NCBI RefSeq assembly: GCF_000283155.1
Contig: NW_004454156.1
Span: 40,497,635 to 40,561,634, forward strand
Length of the DNA stretch: 64,000 nt
Direction of reading: 5' to 3'
From: Ceratotherium simum simum
Taxonomy: Eukaryota; Chordata; Mammalia; Perissodactyla; Rhinocerotidae
A model generated the notes under the pieces. It saw only the letters and a program-made list of their open reading frames with translations, ran no database searches and was not told where the DNA came from. A program made the translations under genes and the position numbers. Below are positions 49,505-62,114 of this stretch, piece after piece. How positions within the stretch are numbered: the stretch's first letter is position 1; each line of letters opens with the position of its first letter.

Positions 49505-49950
49505 CAGTAGCACAGCATCACCCAAGCACCTGTAAGAAATGCAGTATGTTGGGGCCGGCCCAGTGGTGTAGCAGCTGGGTTCTCAAGCTCCACTTTGGCG
49601 GCCCAGGGTGTGCCGGTTCATATCCCAGGCATGGACCTACACACTGCTAATCAAGCCATGCTGAGGCAGTGTCCCACACAGAGCAACTAGAAAGATGTAC
49701 AACTATGACACAACTGTCTACTGGGGCTTTGGGGAGAAAAAAGGAAAAAAGGAGGAGGCTTGGCGACAGATGTTAGCTCAGGGCCAATCTTCCTCAAAAA
49801 AAAAAAGAAGAAGAAGAAAACCACAAAACTTTATTTAAAAAAAAAAAGAAATGCAGTATCTCAGGCACACCCCAGATCTTCTGGATCAGAATCTGCATTT
49901 TAACACGACCTCCAGGAGATTCCTGTGCACATTAGTTTGAGAAGCACTGC
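49505..49950 (-). mobile_element. MER5A-like hAT element split by an ERE
   Basis: agcacagcatcacccaagca before the ERE, and cagaatctgcattttaacac, gacctccaggagattcctgt and ttagtttgagaagcactg after it. Confidence 0.78.
49548..49845 (+). mobile_element. ERE SINE, long form, nested in MER5A
   Basis: ggggccggcccagtggtgta head, gagcaactagaaagatgtac, ctggggctttggggag, ttagctcagggccaatcttc and a complex A/gaa-rich tail. An exact 14 bp duplication, aagaaatgcagtat, lies at 49534-49547 and 49846-49859. Confidence 0.93.
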
Positions 49951-49984
49951 CCTACAATAATTTTACCAGCTATGGCATACTTCA

Positions 49985-50158
49985 GTGGGGCTTAACCTTG
50001 CTGAGTTGGAATCATCTGAGGGGCTTTTAAAAAAATAGTCATGTAAGGTCCCACCCCCAGAGAGTCTGACTCAACTAGTTTGGGAAGTAGCCTGAGAACT
50101 GGGATTTTTAAAAAATCTTCCCAAGAGATTCTAATGTGCAGCAAAGGTTAGCACCACT
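49985..50158 (+). mobile_element. MER20-like hAT element
   Basis: gttggaatcatctgaggggc ttttaaaaa ... cccagagagtctgactcaac ... ctaatgtgcagcaaaggtta gcaccactag. Confidence 0.75.
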
Positions 50159-50159
50159 A

Positions 50160-50412
50160 GTGCAGAATAAAAGTGCAGGCTCTGAGGTCAAATGGATAGG
50201 TATAATCCTGTTTTTACCACTCACTGGCTGTGTCACCTTGGGCAGGTTACTTAATCTCTTTGGTGCCTCAGTCTACTTGTCTATAAAAATCAGTATAATA
50301 ATCACACCCATCTTATAAAGACACTAAGAGGATAAAATGAGACATAATCCCTGGAAAACACACAAAACTGTGCCAGGCACACAGTCAGTCTTCAGTGAAG
50401 ATGAACTACTGT
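50160..50412 (+). mobile_element. MIR SINE, nearly full length
   Basis: aagtgcaggctctgaggtca ... actcactggctgtgtcacct tgggcaggttacttaatctc ... gtgccaggcacacagtcagt. Confidence 0.87.
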
Positions 50413-50414
50413 TA

Positions 50415-51220
50415 ACTTGAGCAGGTGGATATTTAGCTTCCACTTCAAGACTTCCAATGACAAGTTCACACTTCATGTTTTAGCACTTTCCTCTGTGGGA
50501 CTTGTTAGAAAGTTCTTCTAACGATTATGAAGATATTGCAATAATCACTCGGCCAATCCACTGCTCATTCTCACAATCAAGCTCTCAGCTCTGTAGCTGA
50601 ATAGTCCCGGAATAACCACCTATACATGCATGTGCAAGAGGAAGAAATGCTCACAAAGGACTAAGTCATGTTTTCCCCTCATGGTCTTCAATACAACAAA
50701 AAGGCAGCATTCTTCCCACTGCCCACCCGGGACAGACGACACATGATTTACATTTCTAGTCTCTTAGTGATTAGCCAGTAAACTAAAATTTAACAATAGG
50801 CTTTCTCTAAGTCTTCTAAATATAGACACATTCTCTGGGAGAGCAGAGGATTTCCTGAAGGGTTTTTCTGAGGAAACTAACAGCCCTGCATAACAAATGG
50901 TGTTTGGATTGAACCTGTATATATGAGTGTGAGTGTGAGTGCGTGTGTGTGTGTAAAAACAATGTGACCATTGTGTTGGTTTTTTTCCCTGAGAACTCTA
51001 AGGCACCAGGAATCATTTGTCAGGCTGTCTCCCCCAATTTTCCTTTCACCATGTCTCTTGAATTCATTCCTTTCTTTCCTTTGAAATGAGCCCCTTCTGG
51101 GTTCTGGCTCCTCCTGCACATCCAAGGCTGGACTGCACGCTCTGTGCAACCTGGGACTCGCAGCGCCCGCTCCGGCCTGCGTGCCCAGCACACCCCCTTG
51201 GATGCAGTGACCCTCCCCTT
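50415..51220. other. Unique intronic sequence
   Basis: No gene is seen. A short imperfect (GT)n stretch (gagtgtgagtgcgtgtgtgt) lies at about 50927-50954. Confidence 0.4.
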
Positions 51221-51224
51221 GCTG

Positions 51225-52285
51225 AGGTTTACCACTGCCACAGCTCACCCCTCAGGCCCAGCCTCTCTCTCTACCTGGACAGCCCGCCCACACCTCCACC
51301 TCACCATGCCCAACACCCAACTCACCGTTCTTGCCTACCCTCCTTCCCCCACAAAACCTGAGGTGACCTCCCTCTCCTCTTCCTCCTGCCCAGAACATTA
51401 ACGCTGCTTCCAGCCCTGCTGATTCCACTCCCTCCTCGATCAACGTCTCTGCCCTCTCTTTTTCATTCCCCACTGCCACCACTATCATTTACACCTGCGT
51501 TTCTCACCTGATGTGGTTTTCCTCCACAAACCACCCTGCACCCCACTGGAGGATCTGCTCCTGTCACTCCTCTGCTTCTCCAACTAAGCTTGTCAAATTC
51601 AGAAATCATAACAGCTGTCGTTTACCAAGCCTCTACTGCGTGCCAGGCCGGGTGCTGGATTCTTCACTTACACGTCCTGCAGTCACTACAACAGGGACAC
51701 ATCTCCACTTTCAGATTAGGATACGGAGCCTGGATTCAGATCCAGGTCTGTGCACTTGCAATGGAATCATGGTGCTGCTGGATGAACAACTGAGATGGAG
51801 AATCAAGCCTCTCCAAGCTCTTGGCTCCAACTACCACTTCATCCTTATCACCTTCCCTTCCTCTAGCAGCATGCTATAAGCTCAGCAAAAAAGACTATGC
51901 CCCCACCCCCCACGTTATGAATACAACTCATGCTTCCCACCCCTGGGCTTTTGTTGACACTGGTCTCTCTGCCTGGAATGCCCTTCTCTCAGTCTCAACC
52001 TGCAAAAACATCCTGCCCACCTAACTCAACTCCCTCTGGATCCTGCTCTAGAACTTTCTGAACACAGCTGAGTTTGATATCCATCTCTCCCCTTTGAACC
52101 CCAGTGGCACTTGATTTCCCTCTTGTATCAATCTGTGCGCTTTTCCCATCCATTTCACACTGCAGCATACTCTTGGGTGGCAGAAACTGACTCATCTTTG
52201 TGTCTCCACATCTTCCACCCCAGCACTGAGGATAGCACCTCCCATATAACTGATACTCAACAAACACTTGCTGAATCGAGCAGAT
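51225..52285 (+). mobile_element. L2 LINE fragments with an embedded MIR
   Basis: L2 text at 51225-51595 (tctacctggacagcccgccc, accatgcccaacacccaact cacc) and at 51800-52285 (ctgcctggaatgcccttctc, actcaacaaacacttgctga a). A reverse MIR at about 51597-51750 (tttaccaagcctctactgcg tgccaggccgggtgctggat) separates them. Confidence 0.68.
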
Positions 52286-52289
52286 GTTG

Positions 52290-53168
52290 TAAGATGCTAT
52301 CAAGAAGCACACTGAAAAAATGCAACAGTCAGAAATTATATGAAATTATCCTGCTTCTAGAAATATTTTCAAGAATTCCTTATTAGTGTGAGGACTCTGT
52401 CATCTATAAGTAGAGACTAAATACAAGCAAATGAATGGACATTTTAAGGAAGTACATTTAAACTCTAAAAAAAACAATTTAATTTTTCACAATTCAAGTT
52501 GTCTGTAAAAGAAAAGGGTTGGTCATGAAGGAATGAGCTTCTTGTCTCTAGGTTTCAAGTACAGGCCAAGTGTCCTGTGGCAGAGGTGCCTGAAGGATTC
52601 CTGGGATGCAGGAGGGATGGAGTAGCTGGGTTACATGTCTGACTTCCTAGATCATTTCCAAATAGGATTCTAGCCACTCTCTTCCTGTTGTCAGGACAGC
52701 CACTGAAGATGACAAGCATGTTCTGTCATGTTATAATATCTGGAAACAGTTCCCTGAAACTTTACCCCATGTTACTTAGCCAAGCATCAATGCGTCACTT
52801 AACCCTGAAGTTGTGCAACAATAAAGTCAGAGAAGCCAATGAGCTCATCCTCTGATCCCAAACCCTTATTTTTATCATGAAAGTCTTCGTTTGATTTTAA
52901 AACACTTTCCAAACCCGTCAAAAGCCAGCTGAAAATTTAGATAGTTCATGTGGTGATTATTTTGCAAACTTAGTGAAAAGTTAAATTATACAACTATAAA
53001 TCAAGAAAAAATATTCAAGTCATTAGAATCATAAAAGTTTGTAAGTAATAATGATAGTGTGTAACAAACCAAAAAGTATGATGAATTCAATTCTGGACAC
53101 CCGACGTCCATGAAAAAACGTATTGGCTTAAATCCTCTGTAGTTGCAGGTATTTATGTGGGCATATAT
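52290..53168. other. Unique intronic sequence
   Basis: No gene or clear repeat is seen. Confidence 0.4.
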
Positions 53169-53184
53169 TAAAACAAAAAGATAA

Positions 53185-53408
53185 GGGCCGGCCCCATGGC
53201 TTAGCGGTTGAGCGCGCACGCTCCGCTGCTGGCGGCCCAGGTTCGGATCCCGGGTGCGCACCGACGCACCGCTTCTCTGGCCATGCTGGGGCTGCGTCCC
53301 ACATGCAGCAACTGGAAGGATGTGCAGCTATGGCATACAACTATCTGCTGGGGCTTTGGGGGGAAAAAAAGAAAGAAAGAAAGAAACAATGAAGAAATTA
53401 AAAAAAAA
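53185..53408 (+). mobile_element. Young ERE SINE
   Basis: gggccggccccatggcttag cggttgagcgcgcacgctcc head, ggttcggatcccgggtgcgc B box and ctggggctttgggggg, then a gaaagaaagaaagaaa/A-rich tail. The duplication is aaacaaaaagataa (53171-53184) against aaacaaaaaagataa (53409-53423). CpG-rich. Confidence 0.94.
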
Positions 53409-53424
53409 AAACAAAAAAGATAAA

Positions 53425-55058
53425 CTAATATAAGATCATATTTTGTTTTGTAACTTTTAGCAACAAGTTCAGTGATATAAGAAAAAAAGTGAAATGAGTG
53501 ATAAATTCAAGCAAAAGTCAATAAGCACTTTCTTCTTCTCAAGTCAAAATTTTGTCACCACACTTTCAAAAATCTGCTACAGCTGTCTTTATTAACCATG
53601 TAATCCTACCTTGAGCCAGGGGGTAGTAGCTATTGTAATCTTTGAAAGTAAACTGTTTATCTGTGAGAGATGAACTGTCCACTGTGAGAGATGGACAAAT
53701 TCCACCACTTCCCAAGAGAAAGGAGGGCATTCGGCAGCCTGACACAGTTAAGGGGGTGACTAATTCCTTCAGGGAAAACTCTTATATGCACTTTCTTTGT
53801 GTGTCACGCAAAAGCTTAGTGAATTTAATCTGTCTCCCACCCAGATGAAAACGCTGCAAAGACAGGTAGAATCTTAATACCAAACTGAGTCATAAAAATT
53901 ACTAATGAAACACATAACTTTTCTCCACACAGTGCTTTGCAACATGTGCTATGAATCAGACGAGGTCATCTTGAAGATACTCCCACACACATTCATTTAT
54001 TTAACAGTTTATAAAACAGTCATCCAAAAGGGTATTCAAGAACCCTATATGAAAAGCATCCAAACTTACGAAAATGTGGTTAATGACCCAGATGCCAGTC
54101 TTCATGTAAACATTAGAAGTAAACAGTAAAGAACAATCTAACTCCAACCCAACAGTGTTAAGCTTTGGGAATCTCACTCCATGTGTTTCTAAGTGAATTT
54201 TTTTATATGGAACTCAGAATTCTATAAAAAAGTTACTGAAACTAAAATCACACTAAAAATATATATTTTTACATACTCTATACTTTGTCTCCATATGATC
54301 TAATATAAATATTCATCACTAGGCTTAAATTTGAAAATTAAATGTGAGCTCTAGAACTATTCCAATCCCGCAGAACGCTCAGACATCATGCTAACAACCC
54401 TAGACGCAAGAGATTGTGAGTTAATTTGCTCGAGACCTCTGTCAATTGCATTTGCACAGAACATCAGTGGGCACGATAAGCATCAGGTCAATAAAGCAGC
54501 TCCCAAAATGGTAAAATGCAGGACTTACACTTGGTTATTATTATTCTTGCTTAGAAATTAACAATAGCTAACACTTAACCTATCGCTAGGTAAATTTTTC
54601 TTTTTTTTACAAGGGTCCTCACATTTTCCTTTTGCATTGTGCCCTGCAAATTATGTAGCCGATTTGGTCCTGAAATGACCAGTCAAATCCCTAGATCCAG
54701 CGAGGCCTGAAGCCAGCATAAACCTTAGTCCTCCCAGTTATACAGCAATAAACAGCCTCTTTTCCTTTAGCCTGTCTGTGTATCTTTCACTTACAACCAA
54801 AGGGTCTGCTTAACACAGCCTCGGAGTCCACCCCCTCTTCCACCACACGCTGCAAACACTTGCTCCACTTGGCCCTGGCTGCCTCTGCATTACCCTCCAG
54901 TCAATCCATTTGCTCACCAACAGCATCCTAAGAGCCCTAGCTGATCCCCTGCCCTGGCTGCTGAGAGTCTGGATTTCCCTCTGAGATATAGATGAATCGA
55001 ATTCAATCTTCTATGTTTATAAGATTCACTTAATTGAACCAAAAGGGTCAGAAAGATG
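53425..55058. other. Unique intronic sequence
   Basis: AT-rich. No gene or clear repeat is seen. Confidence 0.4.
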
Positions 55059-55059
55059 A

Positions 55060-55190
55060 GAAAGATTCATTCATTCATTCATTCATTCATTCAAAAAATA
55101 TTTATTGAGTATCTACCAGGTACTAGGCACGGAGATAAAAGAAACCCTTTTGCACTTGCAACTGATAGCAGAAAACACCCTTAGAAAGTT
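55060..55190 (-). mobile_element. L2 LINE 3' end, reverse, with expanded (ATTC)n
   Basis: Seven-plus ATTC units (55064-55093) lead into aaaaaatatttattgagtat ctaccaggtactaggcacgg, the L2 terminus read backwards. The tetranucleotide has expanded at its tail. Confidence 0.75.
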
Positions 55191-55194
55191 GCAA

Positions 55195-55685
55195 GTTAGC
55201 TATGTCTTTCCCTTAGAAACAGACAGGCAGAGAAGCTTAAAGGTGTGGGAAGGGGGAAAGAAGAAGATCAAAAGCCAGATATGAAAGGGAGAACACTCAG
55301 GTCTTCCCCAAGGTTTCCGGAAGAAACCAAGAAGTGTCGCTGGAGGGTTACACAGGACACCATCCCCCCGAGTGTCCCCATTCCCACCCCTCAACACCTC
55401 TAGGCCAGCCCGCAGGACCCCTGCTACCCCACTGGGGCCCTAGAGGAAAAGAGGGGTCTCCCAGGGCATTTAACCCTGAACAAGAATGATAGCTCCTAGG
55501 GAAAGATCCTCTTCATGTTTCTGAGAGCAACTATACATGTTTGGTTAACAGAAGGAAGTCTTGCTCAATTCCATGCGAGTGGAAGAACATGTAACCCTAT
55601 AGTCCCAAGTGAGAACGTGAAGCTTCTTTTCCCATGGAAACATCTCTAGGCATGGCAGTTGGGCTCTAAACTAGGCCAAGCACCA
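55195..55685. other. Unique intronic sequence
   Basis: No gene or clear repeat is seen. Confidence 0.35.
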
Positions 55686-55689
55686 CCCT

Positions 55690-55920
55690 TGGGCTTTGGA
55701 CTGCGTTTCCCTACAAGGCCGTGGATGCAGAGACGAAGAGGAGCTGGATCTGGATCTGAAATCTGCTGTGAGGAGGACACAACCCTTCTAAACCTCAGCT
55801 TTCTCATCTATAAAGTGGAGGTTAAACTGGTAGCTAATCATGGGCTTGCCGTGGGGATTACCTGGAGGAAGCTTCGTGGAGATGCAGCACAGGGCCCGGC
55901 ACATCAGGCCTCAGCACACG
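55690..55920 (+). mobile_element. MIR SINE, diverged
   Basis: cttctaaacctcagctttct catctataaagtggagg ... gtggggattacctggagg ... cacagggcccggcacatca. Confidence 0.6.
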
Positions 55921-55924
55921 GTCC

Positions 55925-57414
55925 TGTGTTACTTGGGAATGGAAGACCCGCACCCCAAACCACCAGCTTATGAGGATCCTTTGGGGACCCACGTGTACAA
56001 AAGTAGGAGGCACTCCAGAGCACCAGCTGAAAACAGCTTTGCTTTTCTATGTTTTTAATACTAACACTTATATCAATGCTAGTTTAACAAAATTAAAGTG
56101 AGACATCTTATCCAAAACACATGACAAATTATAGTTAATATTTACATAGCACTTTTCTTTCAGGTGAGTTTAAAACATGTCTTACACATTATTATCAAAC
56201 CCTAGGGAATAATAGGAAGAATTTTTTAAAACCCTTTTTGTAGAGAGAAGGCCATCAGAGTCCACATAGCCTGGGAAGTCACTTCTCTGCCCTTGACCCT
56301 TAACTCCCCTCCTCTATAAATGCAAGATTGAGCAAACATGACCCCAAAAGACCCTTTCCCGTTCTCTCATCCTGGCCCCACAGTCAAGCCCACTGCTACA
56401 GGTGCAGCTGAGCTAAAACATGCCAGAGAAACTGCTCTCCTGTTTTGAAAAACCATCGGAGGTTCCACAAGATCACAGGATCAGAGGAGCCCTTCGAAGC
56501 CATGTTTTTTCACTAGGAAGCTGAGTGATGAGAAACGTCAGGAGAGATGAAAGGAGAGCCTGAAACGTATTCAGATCAAAAAAAGAGATTTGGCCAAAAC
56601 CACTTGTAATATCAGCAGTAGAATAAGATGATTGCTAGCAAGGAAGCAGCAGCAGTCTGGTGCTTGTCCAGGTACGTATGACAGAAGATACACACCAGTC
56701 CTCTTTGGACTGACATCTGTAGGAACTCAGAGCTATATGTGGCACCACCCAGTCATGGACACCACCCGTAAGATGGTAGGTACCTTCTGTAAACGGCATC
56801 CTCGGAAAGGGTCCTTGGTGGACCTCCCTTGAGTGCCCTCAGCTAAAAGCTAAAAACATAACAAATGTAAGGTGTTGTCTTCATTACCCTCAAATCCCCC
56901 TCAATAGGAGAAAACACCATAAAACAAATGTCTTAGAAGGAAATTATTCAGGAGTATTTTGACAATCTGGCTTTAAGATCCAATGACCCAATTTAGGGAT
57001 ATTGAATAAAAAGGAAGGATTATCAGAGGATGCTTCAGAGGCCTTATGATTTGTAATCTCATTGTTCTTAAAACAAAACTTAACGTCGTCCACTTTGGCC
57101 ACAGAGCTTACCACTTTAATCCACGACTGTGTCTTATTATTCTATTGCAATGGTATTCTTCCTCTTCAGTAAAGACTTATGGTTAAAGCAAATCTAAACC
57201 CTCCCAATTGTAACCAGAGGACACCTTTTCCAGCCAAACTATCAAGTCAGCACCATCCATTACCTTAGTGAAGGGCTTTCCCACCAGACTCCCCAAGTCC
57301 AAACCGTCTATTCTCAAACCCATTTCAAACAATTTCTACTCTAATATTTCCCTCAGGGAGAGCAAGTTCCCTCCCTCAAACCCCCACTACTCCAGATCAG
57401 GAGATACTTGAAGA
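55925..57414. other. Mostly unique intronic sequence
   Basis: A possible reverse MIR remnant lies at about 56130-56220 (atatttacatagcacttttc). Otherwise no gene or repeat is recognised. Confidence 0.4.
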
Positions 57415-57508
57415 TACCACATTTTATTCATTTTTATATTTCCAGTGCTAGGAAAGTGGCTGACACATAGAATGGTTCACTAGGTGCTTGTTAGATGGAT
57501 GAATGAGC
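57415..57508 (+). mobile_element. L2 LINE 3' end fragment
   Basis: tttttatatttccagtgcta ggaaagtggctgacacatag ... ggtgcttgttagatggatga atgag. Confidence 0.65.
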
Positions 57509-57550
57509 CTTGGGTCTGGGCCACTCTTGTGGCATCTACACAATCTTCCT

Positions 57551-58113
57551 TGTATTCGTTTTCTATTGGTACCTAACAAACTACCACCATTTCAATGGCT
57601 TAGAACAAGACACATTTATTATCTCACAATTTCTATGAGTCAGGAGTCTGGGCACAGATTAACCAGGTCCTCTGCTTCAGGGTCTCTCAAAGCTGCAATC
57701 AAGGTGTCAGCTGGGCTAGTCTCATCTGAGGCTCAACTGGGGAAGAATCTACTTCCAAGATCATTCAGGTTGTTGGCAGAATTCACTTCCTTGTGGCTGT
57801 AGGACTGAGGGCCCCAGCTTCATACTGGCTACAGCTAGAGACCCCCTATGGTTTCCTGCCACATGGCCCTCTCCATAGGCCAGCCACAAGCACAACAGGG
57901 TAGCTTAGTTTCTCCAAGCCAGTAGGAAGTCTCTCGCTCCAGGAGCTAAGATGGAGTCATCTATAATATAACATAATCAAGGAAGTGACATCCCATCATC
58001 TTTGCCATATTCTAGTGACTAGAAGCAAGTCACAAGTTCCGCCCACACTCAGGGGGAGGGACTTATACAAGGGGGTGACCCATGGGTGGTCATCTTAGGG
58101 TGTGTCTGCCACA
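57551..58113 (-). mobile_element. Solo LTR, MaLR/MLT1-like, reverse
   Basis: Starts tgtattcgttttctattggt acctaacaaactaccaccat and ends ggtgtgtctgccaca. Read on the minus strand this is TGTGGCAGACAC...GAATACA. Contains agtcaggagtctgggcac and caatcaaggtgtcagctggg. Confidence 0.8.
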
Positions 58114-58139
58114 TTCCTAGTGTTAATGGTCATCTTGGC

Positions 58140-58256
58140 CTTTCCACTGGACTCTAAGCTCCACAGAGCAGAGTCTTAATGGTCTTCTTAGCCCACAGCA
58201 CAGTGCCTTCTCTATAGCAGGCACTTCATAAAAACTTAGTGAATTGAAATGAAAGG
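58140..58256 (+). mobile_element. L2 LINE 3' end fragment
   Basis: ctggactctaagctccacag agcagag ... cagcacagtgccttctctat agcaggcacttcataaaaac ttagtgaattgaa. Confidence 0.75.
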
Positions 58257-58259
58257 TGG

Positions 58260-59230
58260 AGGCAAATATAAGGAACAGACCTCTAAGGACATATACAGAG
58301 AGGTGAGTCAGCTAGAAAAATGTTAGCAGTCGTTTTTAAAACAAGTGTTTACCCATCCTGAGACTGAAGGAGTGAGAAGTTTTTTTTAATCCATACTTTT
58401 AAGCAATTCCTCAAATTTGAGTCTTTTCAAAATTTGGGCACCATTTGCTAGGATTATGGCCTTGTCTACATAAAATTTAAACATTTAGATGCTTTATCAA
58501 AAGTAACATGTAGATATTCAGAAACAACTGCATGGTAGCATTGGGAAGAAAAGATAAAATATTTACTTTTAACCAGGTATAACTATTACCACAATAACTG
58601 ATGATTTAAGTAAGCCTTCCCCTCGCCCCCAAAAAAATCTTTCTACCTGGAAAAGAAATAAACATTTTTAAAAGACCTAATTTTTCTTCAATACTCAGGT
58701 AAAGTATCTTTGCATTCATTTATATTGCAGAAAGAAGAAAAGATAAGTAATGGAGAAAATGGTCCCAATTTTACAGATAAGCAAACCAACTCCTTCCTCA
58801 GCTCTTTCTATAGACTCCTAGTCTTATAATAGGCAATTCTTTTCCTAAATACACATCTAATAAAAGTGTGTGTCATCGCTGAAATTCTTAACTGGGCTGC
58901 TTCCAAACATCTGATGTATTCCTCCAGCGACTTCTAGGATTGAGTCAGCAGGACCCCAAGGAATGGCCTCGAAGCGCTGCCTCGTTCCCTCTCCATCTGA
59001 AATTCATCTTCACACAAGAAAGCTTCATTGCTGCCAACGCTGAGGGCATGTTCTGGACAAGAGCTTACTCTTTGTTTCACTTTTAAACTATTTTGGAAAC
59101 AAGTAATGGCACCTGCCTCCAAAATAAAATGTCACATTCACTTCTGTTACTTTCATTAATTTTGTAATACCTTTCTAGTCATTCCTTGCCTCTGTCATCT
59201 TTTATTCCAATAGACTCACTTTAAACCCAG
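58260..59230. other. Unique intronic sequence
   Basis: No gene or clear repeat is seen. Confidence 0.4.
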
Positions 59231-59234
59231 GGTC

Positions 59235-59425
59235 CTTAAACTTCAGTGTGGATCAGCCAGCAGGGTGCTTGCAAAAATGAGGGTCATGGGGTCACACCAG
59301 GGGGTTCCAATTCGGTAGGTGTTGGGGTGGTCCCCCACAACCTGCTGTTGTTACACATCCCACAGGTGGCTGTGATGCAAGGGGGTGCCAACCACCACAC
59401 CTTGATAAATGCAGCTTTGAGGAAT
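59235..59425 (+). mobile_element. Diverged hAT element (MER5-like)
   Basis: cttcagtgtggatcagccag, gggggttccaattcggtagg tgttggggtgg and tgcaagggggtgccaaccac have the layout of a MER5-type element. Confidence 0.5.
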
Positions 59426-59762
59426 AAGAAGTGTGATTTAAGCATCTTCCTTGTTAAAGAACAGAATAGGACTAGGAAGGCCCAAAGGTACAAAACTCAC
59501 ATTTACTGGATGGCAAGTGTTTCTCTGGGTCTCCTTGGTGAGTATGTGGAACAGAATATAACGTGCACAGCTGCACCTGCTCAGATTCCAAGGTTCCCAC
59601 CTGAGACTGGGGGACTGCTCCATACCATTAGGAAGGGGGAGGAAACATAAGCTTCTAGACTCCAAGGCATGGAGCCCAAGTAGCCAATTTCCCTGTACCC
59701 TTTCTCCCTTTAAACGTGATTAAGGGGAGGGAGGGATATGGAAAAGGTGGGTTTAGCTAGAG

Positions 59763-59940
59763 CAGTTCTCAAACCATAGCTGTCTCAGCATCGCCTAGAG
59801 GGCTTGTTAAAACAGAGGGCTGGGCCCCATGCCCAGTTTCTGAGTCAGCACCTCTAGGGTGGGGCCCGGAGAGTTTGCATTTCAAAAGTTCCCAGGTGAC
59901 GGTGAAGCCCTGGTCGAGGGACCACGCTGTGAACCACTAG
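59763..59940 (+). mobile_element. MER5A hAT element
   Basis: cagttctcaaaccatagctg ... agggcttgttaaaacagagg gctgggcccc ... gtttgcatttcaaaagttcc caggtgacggtga ... gggaccacgctgtgaaccac t. Confidence 0.88.
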
Positions 59941-59944
59941 GTCT

Positions 59945-61495
59945 GTGAAGTGCCATTCAAGTAGTCTATATATTCACAGACAGAATGGGTCAATTTTACC
60001 AGAGAGCGAGCCTCTAATATTCAAAATTGAGCACTAAAGACTGTAACACAGGGAAGTTTGCTGTAATATACATTCTCTCATAACAAAAGGAATAGCTTAA
60101 TAACATAATCTCGGTATCCACTGATTTAAATGAATTTCAGCTAGTCTTTCCATAAGAAACAAATGTGACTTGTAATGCTTATTAATCAAGAAACCTTACT
60201 GAGGGTCTATTATATACACAGAACCGCTGTGTAGGCCAACTTCCTAATGGATAAAAAGTAAAACAAAAACAGGGTCCCTGTCTTTAATTTACTTATTGTC
60301 TATATTATTTCACCTCCAATTACTAAGGTATTTTGGACTAACAACATAACCTTTTCACTATCACAATAAGAAAGAAATGGAGGTCTCTAGAAAGGATTCT
60401 TGTCTTTGCTTGCACTCTACTTTTACGAGAATAAAGCAAATCACAGTGGGAGGATGGAGGATTAAAGTGGGACTTTAGGTATTTTTGCTTATTTTCAAAC
60501 CAACTTCCAGGAGGTACCCCCAGAGACCATAAACCATCAGTAAACAGGATGATCAATAAAAAGACCTGAGACACAAGATCTGTAATCATCAAAAACCCAC
60601 TGAAATACATTAAACATTCTATTTTTCAAGACAAGAAATATAACACATAATAGAAAAAAATTTCACAAAACAGCTATAAAAACTTTATTAATAATATCAC
60701 TTAATGCTCATATGGTTCTTTTGTGAAGCATTTTCACGAACCTCATTTTATTTGATCTTTACCACACACACAAAAATGGAAGGTGTAGCCAACAGGTGCT
60801 ATTAATCCCATTTACAAACAGGAACAAAACTGCCCAGAGATGGTGACAACACACGCCCAGCTGAGGCTGCCTTTGCACCTACCTTGGGCCCACCCCACAA
60901 TCTGTAAATGAGATGCAGGGGGGAAGGGGGTTGACCAAAACCTCAAAACAGCACTCAAATGTATTCCAAATATTTTACACTCTCACTTTAACACATCCTA
61001 ACTGCTCTCTGTGAATTTTCTACGATCACCAGATTAGAATTTTTATCTTTAGTTCTTAAACGATTTAACGTTTTGTTTTGTATTTAGTACCATGTGAGGA
61101 TCCCCACTAGTCTGCCTTTTAACACAGGAGGGACCAGAGACTTTTCTTTTTTCAACTCTCACACTTTCATCCTAAGTCTCAACCTCATGGCTCTGGTGAA
61201 CATGTCCCCTTTCTGCCAGAGCTCGGCAGAGGCATGGGGGGTCCAATCAGCATGAGGCTGGTCTGGCAATCTGGACACAGTGCAAGCGGTCAGACCGTGA
61301 CAATAATTTGTGGTGGCCTTGGCACTTCACTGTTCTATACCCAATTTTTCTCACCAATAAAAAATAGCAATAAAGGTGACTGAATTTTCAATTTAAGACA
61401 TTCTTTTTCCATGCCTTCAAAGAAGTGCTGAAAAATACCAAATCCTGTATTGTATTTTATTTAATAATAAAATCTCCTTACATTTATAAGTCCCC
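59945..61495. other. Mostly unique intronic sequence
   Basis: A possible reverse MIR lies at about 60700-60900 (tgaagcattttcacgaacct cattttatttgatc). No gene is seen. Confidence 0.4.
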
Positions 61496-61499
61496 TTTA

Positions 61500-61890
61500 T
61501 TATCTTATTAATGGCCTTACACAGCCTTTAGGACCTGACTGGGGATCCAGCCCTTTCTCTCTTACCACTTATTACTCCAGCCCTCCCTGACAACCCAACA
61601 ATACTCACCTCCGGGGTCCCTGTACTGAGTCAGGCCTATTCCAACCTCAGGGCCTTTGTACTCTGCTGCTCTCTTGGCCTAAAATGCTCTTCCCTCCAGA
61701 CCCTTTCGTATCCCACAGGTCTCATAGGTCACTTCCTTATAGAGACCTTCCCTGACCATGCCCCCTCAGCTCCCATCACTCTCTAGCCTACCATTGTGTT
61801 TTATTTTCTTTATAGTACTTAACACCTTCTGTGTGCTAGTACCTAGTACACAGGGGCTCAGTGAAAGTGCAATAAATGAATCCATGTGTT
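61500..61890 (+). mobile_element. L2 LINE 3' fragment
   Basis: cctcagggcctttgtactct gctgc ... ccttatagagaccttccctg accatgcc ... ctcagtgaaagtgcaataaa tgaa. Confidence 0.82.
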
Positions 61891-62110
61891 CATTCATTCA
61901 TTAAATCATTCATTCATTCATTCCATAAAGGTCTATGTGCTTACCAGGGACTGAGGATAAAAAGATGGCTATGGTGTGATCCCTACCCTCATAGAGCTCA
62001 CAGTCAAGCTGGAAAGTGAAACACACACACACGACTGTGATACTATGTGAAAAGTGTTAAGACAGAAGAGGATTTGTATGCCCAATATTCACAAGAATGA
62101 CTTGAATTAG
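61891..62110 (-). mobile_element. L2 LINE 3' fragment, reverse, tail-to-tail
   Basis: Opens with an ATTC-rich tail (attcattcattaaatcattc), then ataaaggtctatgtgcttac cagggactgaggataaaaag and catagagctcacagtcaag. This is the reverse of the L2 3' end and abuts the forward L2. Confidence 0.72.
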
Positions 62111-62114
62111 GTTG

